64,000 bases of DNA from positions 1 through 64,000 of the forward strand of contig JAGVSR010000148.1 in the NCBI GenBank assembly GCA_019137195.1. The letters run 5' to 3'. The position numbers and the translations under genes were made by a program. The stretch comes from Alphaproteobacteria bacterium (GTDB taxonomy: Bacteria > Pseudomonadota > Alphaproteobacteria > Rhizobiales > Hyphomicrobiaceae). Shown one piece after another: positions 43,714 to 51,637 of this stretch. The notes under the pieces were generated by a model. The model saw only the letters and a program-made list of their open reading frames with translations, was not told where the DNA came from and ran no database searches. Every line of letters begins with the position of its first letter. The stretch's first letter is position 1.

Positions 43714-44247
43714 TTATTTGGACCCGGTAACGACCCCGCAGGCGATGGCGGTGCCGGCGTTGCCGTCGGGGTCGGTCAGGTGGTCGTCGGGCCTCTCAAA
43801 CAAGAGTAGCGCTGTTCCGTCCTCGTCGAGGAGGGTCGCATCGTCGCCCCTAGCGAGGCCGACGAAGGGCGTCAGGAGTTCCGTCTCGACTTTGCCGTCG
43901 GAGCCGGCGACCACGTTCGGGAGATCTCCGGCCATGGGGCCTTCCTCGTTGAGGAGACCGTGCTTGGCGCCGAGCGGGTTCAGGATGCTGCCCGCGCTGG
44001 CGAAGTCGCCGTCGCAGATGCCGGTGTCGTGGAATCTGATGCCATGCGGGCCGGGGGTGAGCCCTTCGAGCTTGAGGGACACGAGGGCGCCAGAGCCGGA
44101 GGCGCGGATCAGCGCGGTGCCGATTGCCTTGCCGTCCCTGTCCCTGAGCTCGATGGAGGCGGAGCCTGCCGACGCTGGTGTTCCGGCGGCCAAGAGCGCA
44201 ACGGCAGACAGCACCGGTCTTACGACCTTGACGACATGGCCAGGCAT
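43714..44247 (-). CDS. Cu/Zn superoxide dismutase-like protein, metal ligands mostly lost
   Basis: A 177-aa exported protein with the SodC fold; start at 44247 (MPGHVVKVV) after GAGGGGG, signal peptide ending ASAG near residue 28. The fold is clear from LEGLTPGPHGI, DGDFASAGSILNP, KHGLLNEEGPMAGDLPN and GNAGTAIACGVV with both disulfide cysteines. In catalytic SodC the ligands are HGFHxH, GGHxxP, GPHAGDLP and a late IHAG histidine. Here they read HGIRFH (first ligand Arg), GSILNP (His absent), GPMAGDLP (His to Met) and LLFERPDD (His to Phe). Only one Cu-type histidine, the KHG histidine and the Asp remain. It is unlikely to dismutate superoxide. No frameshift is seen, so it seems a maintained, repurposed protein. 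Confidence 0.88.
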   Translation of the reverse strand: MPGHVVKVVRPVLSAVALLAAGTPASAGSASIELRDRDGKAIGTALIRASGSGALVSLKLEGLTPGPHGIRFHDTGICDGDFASAGSILNPLGAKHGLLNEEGPMAGDLPNVVAGSDGKVETELLTPFVGLARGDDATLLDEDGTALLLFERPDDHLTDPDGNAGTAIACGVVTGSK

Positions 44248-44431
44248 CACTTGTTCCCCCTCTTGTCGTCCCCCGGCTAGCACCCGAGCCCAGACCTCTT
44301 GGCGACCCAAATCGTAGCGTCGGCTGGGATGACGGCAGAAAAGGTCGAGAGTTTGGCTGGCGGCAGCTGTCGCGGCTCTTTCGGCCCAACTCTCGCTGCC
44401 GTGGGAGACCGTATTTGCGAGGGGCGCTGCC

Positions 44432-45490
44432 TCAGCGTGGCAGCACCACCCAGATGTCGAGGTCGAGCATGACGCCCTCGGCGTACTCGCCCTTGTCGTT
44501 CTTGTACGGGAACGTGGAGCAGTCCTGGTTCTTGACGGCGACGAGGCGGGTACGAAGGGCGCCGACGTCGGTGCGGCCCGGGATCTCGGACTTCTCCAGA
44601 ACCTCGGTCCAAGCGTAGACCGTGTCGCCGGCGAATAACGGCGAGACGTGACGGCCGCCGTTGATGGCGGCGACGTGGAAGGCGTTGTTCATGCCGTTGA
44701 ACGACAGCGCACGGGCGAGCGAGATGCAGACGCCGCCGTAGACGATGCGGCGGCCGAAGCGGCCCTTGGCCTCGGTGTGCTGGTTGAAGTGGACCTTCGC
44801 GGTGTTCTGGTAAAGCCGGGTCGCCATCTGGTGCTCGGCTTCCTCGAGGGTCATGCCATCGACATGGTCGATCTTCTCGCCGACCTCGTAGTCGCCCCAG
44901 CGGTGAGGCGCGCCGGCAAGATCGTAGTTGTAGGCGGCCGACTTGATGGCAGGAAGGGCGGCGCCGAGCTCGGAGGGGTCGACGCGGTCCTTGAGCTTCG
45001 GCACCACGGCCTCGGCTACGGGGGCGTTCTTGTCCCGCTTCCTGACCATGACCCAGCGGCAGTACTGGAGCACGATGTCGCCATGCTGGTTGCGCCCTGT
45101 GGAGCGCACGTAAACCGTGCCCGTCTCCCGGTTGGAGTTCTCCTTCAAGCCGATGACCTCGGACACCGTCGAAAGGGTGTCGCCGGGGTAGACGGCCTTC
45201 ATCACGCGGCCCTCGGCGTATCCGAGATTGGCGATTGCGTTCAAAGAGATGTCCGGCACGGTCTTGCCGAACACGACGTGAAACATGAGGAGGTCGTCGA
45301 TGGGTGCCCGGGGGTAGCCGATGGCCTTGGCGAAGGTGTCAGAGGACTGTACGGCGAAGCGGGGGCCATAAAGGCTCATGTACAACGCGGCGTCGCCTTC
45401 GGTCACCGTGCGGGGCGTAGCGTGGGTGAGGATCTGGCCGACCTTGTAGTCCTCGAAGAAGTTGCCGGGATTGGTCTTGGTTGCTTTCAT
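44432..45490 (-). CDS. mch: Mesaconyl-CoA hydratase (MaoC-type)
   Basis: Double hot-dog MaoC-family enzyme, 352 aa, matching Mch (mesaconyl-C1-CoA hydratase), which makes beta-methylmalyl-CoA in the ethylmalonyl-CoA pathway for acetyl-CoA assimilation. The N-terminal NPGNFFEDYKVGQILTHATP and TVTEGDAALYMSLYGPRFAV, and NLGYAEGRVMKAVYPGDTLS, closely fit the Rhodobacter enzyme as I recall it; a second hot-dog half starts near residue 190 (HRWGDYEVGEKIDHVDGMT). The start at 45490 (MKATKTNPG) is good. No other pathway genes (ccr, meaA, mclA) are near. It is divergent from the DUF3108 gene over 300 bp. Confidence 0.9.
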   Translation of the reverse strand: MKATKTNPGNFFEDYKVGQILTHATPRTVTEGDAALYMSLYGPRFAVQSSDTFAKAIGYPRAPIDDLLMFHVVFGKTVPDISLNAIANLGYAEGRVMKAVYPGDTLSTVSEVIGLKENSNRETGTVYVRSTGRNQHGDIVLQYCRWVMVRKRDKNAPVAEAVVPKLKDRVDPSELGAALPAIKSAAYNYDLAGAPHRWGDYEVGEKIDHVDGMTLEEAEHQMATRLYQNTAKVHFNQHTEAKGRFGRRIVYGGVCISLARALSFNGMNNAFHVAAINGGRHVSPLFAGDTVYAWTEVLEKSEIPGRTDVGALRTRLVAVKNQDCSTFPYKNDKGEYAEGVMLDLDIWVVLPR

Positions 45491-45792
45491 CGCCGCTCGG
45501 CCCCCTCAAGGTCAAATTGCTGCCGGCCGGTATGCCACGGGTTTTTCGAGAGTGCGAGGGGCGGGCATCGCCTCATTCGTCGCAGTGGAACGCGGCACGG
45601 CACGGGTGCGTTTAGGTCCTCGATGGACCGAGGTGAGCGAGCTCATGCCCCAATCTGTTCAAAAGCGGGCCGGAGGTGAGCGATTTGTTTACCGAAGCCG
45701 GTCACACTCGCTCCACCAAACATTTGTCTCAAACCATGCCTAGCCCAGTCGGCCGGGCGTGGGAGCGTAGCTCCTGTCAGTCGAGTGGGTTC

Positions 45793-46620
45793 ATGAAGTA
45801 CCGTGTGTTCAAGCCCGGCCGTGCGGCCGTGGCCAAGGTGTCGGCCCTCCTTCTGGCGGGCGCCGCGCTCCCAGCGGCAGAACCGGCGCAAGCCGGCGGA
45901 CCCAAGTCATCGGTCGACGCCCGCTACAAAATCTCCCTCAACGGCTTCGAAATCGGCGACATGCACTATGTCTCCGCGATAGAGGGTAGCTCCTACACGC
46001 TGGCGACCGACGTCGAGCTGTCCCTGTTGCTCGGTGCGGTGCATTGGAAGGGAGCCAGCCGCACGGTCGGCTCGCTCGGCGAGGCGGCGCCCACGCCAAC
46101 GGGCTTCAACTTCGATTTCGACAGCACGATGAAGAGTGGCTCAGTGCGGATGGGCTTCGACCGTGGCAACGTCAAGTCGGTCGCCGTGGAGCCGCAAGCT
46201 CCGCCCGCCCCGGACGTGGTGCCCGTCCGTGAGCAGCACCTCAAGGGTGTGCTCGACCCCCTGTCCGCCATCATGGTGCTGACGCGGGGCGCTACTGCCA
46301 ATCCCTGTGCCCGCAAGGTCGGCATTTTCGACGGCAAGCAGCGTTTCGATTTGACGCTCGCCTACCGGCGCGCCGAGTCCGGCGGACAAACGGTATGTGC
46401 GGTGAAATATACTCCGATCGCCGGCTTCAAGAAGACCGAGGAAACCGCCAACCTCGCCGCCTCGACCGGCATCGAGATCACCTTCAAGCCGGCCCCTGCG
46501 GCCGACCTCATGGTTCCTTCCCGGATCGTGCTGCCGACGCTCGCGGGCACGGCGGAAATCGTGGTCGAGAAGGTTAATGTGCGCGGAGCCGGACCGGGCC
46601 AGGTGGCGCAGGTGGACTGA
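45793..46620 (+). CDS. DUF3108 periplasmic protein
   Basis: A 275-aa exported protein of the DUF3108 family, function unknown. From the ATG at 45793 (MKYRVFKPGR) a signal peptide runs to about residue 34 (AAVAKVSALLLAGAALPA, then AEPAQA). The mature protein is beta-rich with repeated short strands: YKISLNGFEIGDMHYVS, FNFDFDSTMKSGSVRMGFD, and a late IEITFKP ... MVPSRIVLPTLAG pattern that is typical of the family. It is convergent with nothing and precedes the helicase gene by 335 bp; a strong hairpin lies in that gap. Confidence 0.85.
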   Translation: MKYRVFKPGRAAVAKVSALLLAGAALPAAEPAQAGGPKSSVDARYKISLNGFEIGDMHYVSAIEGSSYTLATDVELSLLLGAVHWKGASRTVGSLGEAAPTPTGFNFDFDSTMKSGSVRMGFDRGNVKSVAVEPQAPPAPDVVPVREQHLKGVLDPLSAIMVLTRGATANPCARKVGIFDGKQRFDLTLAYRRAESGGQTVCAVKYTPIAGFKKTEETANLAASTGIEITFKPAPAADLMVPSRIVLPTLAGTAEIVVEKVNVRGAGPGQVAQVD

Positions 46621-46783
46621 TACCAGCGCGCCTAGGTCTTGCTCTTGGGTTCTGCTACCGGCGCGTCGGTGCAGCTCCAGCTGGCGCTCGGCCGCCCTTT
46701 CATGCCCCGCGCGGGGAATCGTCGATCTCATGTCAGAACTATTGGTCGACGGTATGACAGCCCGCGACCTTGGGAGTGCTTCT

Positions 46784-46814
46784 GAGACGCGCCGGACACG
46801 TTCCGGCGCGTCTC
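46784..46814. terminator. Strong 13-bp hairpin in the DUF3108-helicase gap
   Basis: GAGACGCGCCGGA (46784-46796) and TCCGGCGCGTCTC (46802-46814) are perfect complements with a CACGT loop. No T-run follows. It lies 164 nt after the DUF3108 stop and 142 nt before the helicase start, so it could be a terminator, an attenuator-like leader structure or a palindromic repeat. The remainder of 46621-46955 shows no gene. Confidence 0.5.
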
Positions 46815-46955
46815 TCGCTTCACGACGGGAGGGGTGCGGCGTTTCCGGCTCCTTGAATCGGCGGGCGAAAGTCATTTCCGCTCCGCACATTGTGGCTTGA
46901 TCTCGGCTCATCGCAGTGCAATGCCAGGGGCCACGATCAGGGAGGCCCCGGGCCT

Positions 46956-49900
46956 ATGGATTTCGAAACGCGTATCCGCAACGTCACGGCTGTGCTCGGG
47001 CCCACGAACACCGGCAAGACGCACCTGGCTATCGAGCGCATGCTCGGGCACGAGAGCGGCATGATCGGCCTGCCGCTCCGGCTCCTGGCGCGCGAGGTCT
47101 ACGACAAGATCGCAGCCCGGGTCGGTGCGGAGAAGGTGGCGCTCGTCACGGGCGAGGAGAAGATCAAGCCGGAGCGGGCACGCTACTGGGTGGCAACGGT
47201 CGAGGCGATGCCACGCGAGGTCGACGTAGACTTCCTCGCCATCGACGAGATCCAGCTCGCGGCCGACTTCGAGCGTGGCCACGTGTTCACGGACAGACTT
47301 CTCAACGCACGCGGCAGGCAAGAGACGCTGCTCCTCGGCGCCCAGACTATGCGCGACGCCATACAGGAGCTGATTCCGGGCGCCAATTTCATATCGCGGC
47401 CGCGACTCTCGAAGCTCACCTACGCAGGAGAGAAAAAGATCACTCGGCTGCCGGCGCGTACGGCAGTCGTCGCATTCTCTGCGAACGAGGTCTATGCCAT
47501 CGCCGAGCTCATCCGGCGCCAGCGCGGCGGCACGGCGGTGGTGCTCGGGGCACTGTCACCCCGCACACGCAATGCACAGGTGGCGCTCTACCAGTCGGGC
47601 GACGTCGACTTCCTGGTGGCGACGGATGCCATCGGCATGGGCCTCAACCTCGACGTCGATCATGTCGCCTTCTCGTCCATGAGGAAGTTCGACGGCCAGA
47701 ATTTCCGCAACCTCACTCCATCGGAGGCAGGCCAGATCGCGGGCCGCGCGGGCCGGCACATGAACGACGGCACGTTCGGCGTCACGGGTACCTGCGAGCC
47801 TTTGGAGCCCGATCTCGTCGAGCGGCTCGAGAACCATACGTTCGATCCCGTGCGCGTGCTGCAATGGCGCAACCGCAACCTCGAGTTTCGGTCGCTCGAC
47901 GCACTGCGTGACAGCCTGCGCGAGATGCCGAGGGAGCAGCGGCTCACGCGGGCGCGGATGGCGGACGACGTGCTCGCCCTCGAGACGGTGGCCGAGGACC
48001 GCGAGATCCGCGAGCTCGTCACGTCACCCGCCGCAGTGTCGCGGCTGTGGGACGTGTGTCAAATCCCCGATTACCGCAAAATCTCGGCCCAGAACCATGC
48101 CGAGCTCGTCTCGACGCTCTACAAGTTCCTGCAGGGGCCCGAGGGGCACATCCCGGAGGACTGGTTCGCGAAGCAGGTGGCGCTCTCCGATCGCACCGAC
48201 GGCGATATCGACACGCTGTCGACCCGACTCGCGCACATCCGCACCTGGACGTTCGTCTCCAACCGCGCCGACTGGCTCAAGGACCCGACGCACTGGCAGG
48301 GACGTACGCGTGCCATCGAGGACAGCCTCTCGGACGCGCTCCACGAGTGCCTGACGCAGCGCTTCGTGGATGCGAGGACCAGCGCACTCATGAAGGGCAT
48401 GCGCGACAAGGAGGAGCTCGCTGCCGAGATCGGCGACGACGGGTCGATTCACGTCGAAAAGCATTTTGTCGGAAAGCTCCGTGGCTTCGTCTTCACGCCC
48501 GAGACGCACGCCGACAGCGTGCATGGCAAGGCGGCACGCCACGCGGCGTCGCAGGTCCTATCGCGCGAGCTCGGCATGCGGGCACGGAGAGTGGCGGCGG
48601 CCAAGCCAGATGCATTCAAGCTTTCCCGCTCAGGGCGGATCTTGTGGCGCGACGACGAGATCGCGCGCCTCGAGCCGTCTCAGGATCCATTGAAGCCGGC
48701 CGTGGTGTTGCTCGCCGACGAGCATCTGTCGCAACCCGACAAGGAGAAGGTGCAGGCGCGCCTCGAGCAGTGGATGACCGAGGTCGTCTCGGAGCGCTTG
48801 AAGCCGCTCGCCGAGCTTGCCAAGGCCGAGGATCTGACGGGTCTTGCGCGCGGGATCGCCTTCCGGCTCCAGGAGAACCTCGGTGTTCTGAAACGCGAGA
48901 CGGTAGCAACGGAGATCAAGAGCCTCGATCAGGAGGCACGCGCGCAGCTGCGCAAGTACGGGGTGCGGTTCGGGGCCTTCAACATTTTCTTCCCGTTGCT
49001 CGTGAAGCCGGCGGCGGCAGAGCTCGCCTCCAGCCTTTGGACGCTGAAGTACGCGGGCGACCACGGGCTCGAGCGCGAGGCCATGCCGGATCTGCCGCGG
49101 CCGGGGCTCACCTCTGTTCTCGCCAGCGAAAAGACGCCCGAGGCCTACTATCGTGTCGCCGGCTACCACGCATGCGGACCGCGGGCCGTCCGCATCGACA
49201 TCCTGGAGCGACTCGCCGACCTCATTCGTGCCCTCCTCGCCTACCGGTCGTCGAGCGAGCAGAGCTCGCCGCCGCCCAAAGGCTCGACCGGCGATGGTGG
49301 TTTCGTCGCCACCCAGGAGATGATGTCGATCCTCGGCTGCTCGCCCGACGAGCTCGGCAACGTACTGAAGGCGCTTGGCTTCCGCATGGAGCGGCGGCAG
49401 AAGAAGGCAACGACGGGCGCAGCATCGTCTGCGGCCGGAAGCGGGGCGGCGCAACAGGAAACAGGCGAGCCGGCGACGGGCCAGACGGGCGCCGGTCCGG
49501 CCACTGCGCCAGAGGCTGGCGAGCCGAGCGCCGCGGGTCATGCCGAGGCGGCTGCCGAGGCCCCGCCCGAGGCTCTGGATACCGGGGAGGTGTCGGCTCC
49601 GGCCGCGGCCGCGTCTTCGGTGCTCGAAGACAACCCGTCGGAGACCGGTGGCGCGCACGCCCTCGCTCCGGCGGCCGGCGAGGCGGCGGCCGACACAGAG
49701 CAATGGGAAGAGGTCTGGCGACCGCGGCGGCAGCGGCACGAGCAGCACGGGGGCGAGGGCCGAGGCGATCGTCATCGCCGCCACCGCGGCGGCGGGCGTG
49801 GCCAACACCAGGGAAGCGCGCGTGCGGCCGAGGGCGCCGGCAAGGCTGAGGCGCCGGTCGGGGCCGAAGGAGGGGCCGCTGGTGCGGACATGGCCAGTGC

Positions 49901-50258
49901 GGCGGATCAGCAGCGTCAGGACCAGCGTCAAGATTACAGGGGCGAGCGTGGCGGTCATCGTGGCCGCGATCGCGAGGGTCGTCGAGAGCGCGAGGATAGC
50001 CGCGAGCAGGGCCGTCGTCCGGGTGAGGCCCGTCAGGGAGGAAAATTCGACCGTGACCGCCGTGACCGCTCTGATCGGCCGGGCGGCGGAGATCGCCGCG
50101 ACCGGCGCGACCAGGGACGCCGCCGCGAGGGTCACGGCGGGCCGCACATTCAGTCGGCTGTGCCACCCAAGAAGGGCATGGATCCCAATTCACCCTTCGC
50201 CTCACTCGGCGCACTCCGCGAGGCGCTCGAGAAACGGGCGCGCGACAAGAGCACCTGA
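46956..50258 (+). CDS. SUV3-like RNA helicase (MgpS type) with Arg-rich tail
   Basis: A 1,100-aa ATP-dependent superfamily 2 helicase resembling mitochondrial SUV3, likely acting in RNA turnover. From the ATG at 46956 (MDFETRIRNVTAV) the P-loop GPTNTGKTHLAIERM is almost N-terminal. DEIQ as Walker B (FLAIDEIQLAADF), motif V ATDAIGMGLNLD and motif VI GQIAGRAGRH follow. SUV3-type C-terminal domains extend to about residue 800. The final 300 residues are low complexity: an Ala/Glu/Gly segment, then an Arg/Asp/Gly-rich tail (RDRRDRSDRPGGGDRRDRRD) and a short conserved end SPFASLGALREALEKR. It heads helicase-S4-fdxA-carD, a conserved block in the class. Confidence 0.93.
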   Translation: MDFETRIRNVTAVLGPTNTGKTHLAIERMLGHESGMIGLPLRLLAREVYDKIAARVGAEKVALVTGEEKIKPERARYWVATVEAMPREVDVDFLAIDEIQLAADFERGHVFTDRLLNARGRQETLLLGAQTMRDAIQELIPGANFISRPRLSKLTYAGEKKITRLPARTAVVAFSANEVYAIAELIRRQRGGTAVVLGALSPRTRNAQVALYQSGDVDFLVATDAIGMGLNLDVDHVAFSSMRKFDGQNFRNLTPSEAGQIAGRAGRHMNDGTFGVTGTCEPLEPDLVERLENHTFDPVRVLQWRNRNLEFRSLDALRDSLREMPREQRLTRARMADDVLALETVAEDREIRELVTSPAAVSRLWDVCQIPDYRKISAQNHAELVSTLYKFLQGPEGHIPEDWFAKQVALSDRTDGDIDTLSTRLAHIRTWTFVSNRADWLKDPTHWQGRTRAIEDSLSDALHECLTQRFVDARTSALMKGMRDKEELAAEIGDDGSIHVEKHFVGKLRGFVFTPETHADSVHGKAARHAASQVLSRELGMRARRVAAAKPDAFKLSRSGRILWRDDEIARLEPSQDPLKPAVVLLADEHLSQPDKEKVQARLEQWMTEVVSERLKPLAELAKAEDLTGLARGIAFRLQENLGVLKRETVATEIKSLDQEARAQLRKYGVRFGAFNIFFPLLVKPAAAELASSLWTLKYAGDHGLEREAMPDLPRPGLTSVLASEKTPEAYYRVAGYHACGPRAVRIDILERLADLIRALLAYRSSSEQSSPPPKGSTGDGGFVATQEMMSILGCSPDELGNVLKALGFRMERRQKKATTGAASSAAGSGAAQQETGEPATGQTGAGPATAPEAGEPSAAGHAEAAAEAPPEALDTGEVSAPAAAASSVLEDNPSETGGAHALAPAAGEAAADTEQWEEVWRPRRQRHEQHGGEGRGDRHRRHRGGGRGQHQGSARAAEGAGKAEAPVGAEGGAAGADMASAADQQRQDQRQDYRGERGGHRGRDREGRREREDSREQGRRPGEARQGGKFDRDRRDRSDRPGGGDRRDRRDQGRRREGHGGPHIQSAVPPKKGMDPNSPFASLGALREALEKRARDKST

Positions 50259-50275
50259 AGGATGGGCTCGCGAGC

Positions 50276-50728
50276 ATGGCCCGAGGCAGCGGCGTGAAGG
50301 ACGATGACGTGAGCGGTGGCCCGGACGTGGCGCCGGCGGCCGGCCAGCAGCGGCTCGACAAGTGGCTTTGGTTCGCACGCATCGTCAAGTCGCGCACGCT
50401 GGCCGCGAGCCTCGTTACGTCAGGCAAGATCCGCGTCAATAGGGTCAAGGCGGAGAAGCCGAGCCATTGGGTGAAGCCGGGCGACGTCATCACCTCGTCG
50501 GCGCAGCGCGAGATCAGGATCTTCCGCGTGCTTCGGCCCGGCATGCGGCGCGGCCCGGCGGTGGAGGCGCAGACGCTCTACGAGGATCTGACACAGCGGA
50601 CCGGTCCGGACTCAACTGCGGATAACTTGCGTCAAGGCGCAGCCTCGAAAATCGGTGCACGCGAGCCGGGTGCGGGACGCCCGACCAAGCTCGAGCGGCG
50701 TCAGACCGAGAGACTCAAGGGCAGATGA
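50276..50728 (+). CDS. S4-domain RNA-binding protein (HslR-like)
   Basis: A 150-aa protein with an S4 RNA-binding domain at residues 26-75: QRLDKWLWFARIVKSRTLAA then SGKIRVNRVKAEKPSHWVKPGD. This resembles Hsp15/HslR, which recycles free 50S subunits carrying nascent chains. The C-terminal half is Arg/Lys/Gly-rich (RPTKLERRQTERLKGR), suiting rRNA contact. It starts 17 nt after the helicase stop, so co-translation or a shared transcript is likely. The exact start is not decided by a strong ribosome-binding site. Confidence 0.9.
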   Translation: MARGSGVKDDDVSGGPDVAPAAGQQRLDKWLWFARIVKSRTLAASLVTSGKIRVNRVKAEKPSHWVKPGDVITSSAQREIRIFRVLRPGMRRGPAVEAQTLYEDLTQRTGPDSTADNLRQGAASKIGAREPGAGRPTKLERRQTERLKGR

Positions 50729-50843
50729 CGAAGCAGCGTCGCGCCCGATTGTCCGTAGCGGTTGACATGGGCCCGGCCCGCGCTAAAGCCATTGCCGCCG
50801 TCCGGCGCGTCCGGGCAGCGGTTTCTCGATCGGGACGGACCTC

Positions 50844-51182
50844 ATGACCTACATCGTCAACGACAAGTGCATCAAGTGCAAGTACACTGATTGTGTCGAG
50901 GTATGTCCGGTCGACTGCTTCTACGAAGGCGAGAACATGCTCGTCATTCATCCTGACGAGTGCATCGATTGCGGCGTATGCGAGCCGGAGTGCCCTGTCG
51001 ACGCCATCAAGCCCGACACTGAGCCGGGCCTCGAGACGTGGCTCGAGCTCAACCGCGAGTACGCCGACAAGTGGCCCAACATCACGGCCAAGAAGGACGC
51101 GCTGCCGGACGCAGAGGCACACAAGGACGAGTCTGGCAAGTTCGAGAAATATTTTTCTTCCAAACCGGGCCGTGGCGATTGA
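50844..51182 (+). CDS. fdxA: Seven-iron ferredoxin FdxA
   Basis: A 112-aa low-potential ferredoxin carrying a 3Fe-4S and a 4Fe-4S cluster. The N-terminal [26 protein letters not shown] and the second motif [19 protein letters not shown] give the FdxA cysteine spacing; the C-terminal 50 residues form the typical helical extension ending near KFEKYF. It follows the S4-domain gene by 115 bp and precedes carD. The electron-transfer partner is not known. Confidence 0.95.
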   Translation: MTYIVNDKCIKCKYTDCVEVCPVDCFYEGENMLVIHPDECIDCGVCEPECPVDAIKPDTEPGLETWLELNREYADKWPNITAKKDALPDAEAHKDESGKFEKYFSSKPGRGD

Positions 51183-51637
51183 GGGCCGGGTGCGGTTTCC
51201 GGGCTATTTCGCTATTCCGTTAACCATCAATAGGTTGCCGTCGCACGCTATGTTCATACGCGCGTTAAGGCCGTAAACACCGTTAACCGTAGCACCCCTT
51301 CAATTTGCGTGAAGAATGTGTTATGGTCCACACACTTTGGCGCGAGCAGAGCTGAACGGGACTCCGCCCCGCGAGGGGTGCCCCGTGAGAACTAGGCTAC
51401 CTGGACGACTTCCTGAGATAATAAATCGGGGTGGCAAATTACCAGGAAAATCGGCAGCCGAGCCGGAAAACACGTGGAAACTCAAAGTGATCGCGATAAC
51501 GATCGCTAACGGTATCCGCGTGCTGGTCAGCAAGCTGTAAGGGCCATGGAACTCGTGTGTGTGTCCTCGCCTGTCTTCGGGATGGGCGGGCCGGTGGGCC
51601 GAGAAGGCCCCCGGATTATGGAAAGAGTGAGACGGCG
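51183..51637 (+). other. Long gene-free leader upstream of carD
   Basis: These 455 bp contain no convincing gene. Features seen are three TTAA-containing stretches (GTTAACCAT near 51218, CGTTAAGG near 51264, CGTTAACCG near 51281), an AT-richer patch around 51415-51500, and the short inverted repeat GGGCC/GGCCC near 51590. A 74-codon open frame at 51316 has no ribosome-binding site and atypical codon use. The leader probably carries the carD promoter, which growth regulators such as CtrA could bind; not provable here. Confidence 0.4.

Noticed and set aside
43714..44247. Calling this gene a functional Cu/Zn superoxide dismutase (sodC)
   Set aside because: Four metal-ligand histidines are replaced, so only the fold is claimed.
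48630..50147. Long open frames antisense to the helicase tail
   Set aside because: They result from the repetitive Arg/Asp/Gly codons of the sense gene and lack any recognised motif.
51218..51285. Full CtrA site (TTAA-N7-TTAA) upstream of carD
   Set aside because: TTAA motifs are present but their spacing does not fit N7; only half-sites.
51316..51540. 74-codon open frame upstream of carD
   Set aside because: No ribosome-binding site, no hydrophobic or domain pattern; reported only as part of the leader.
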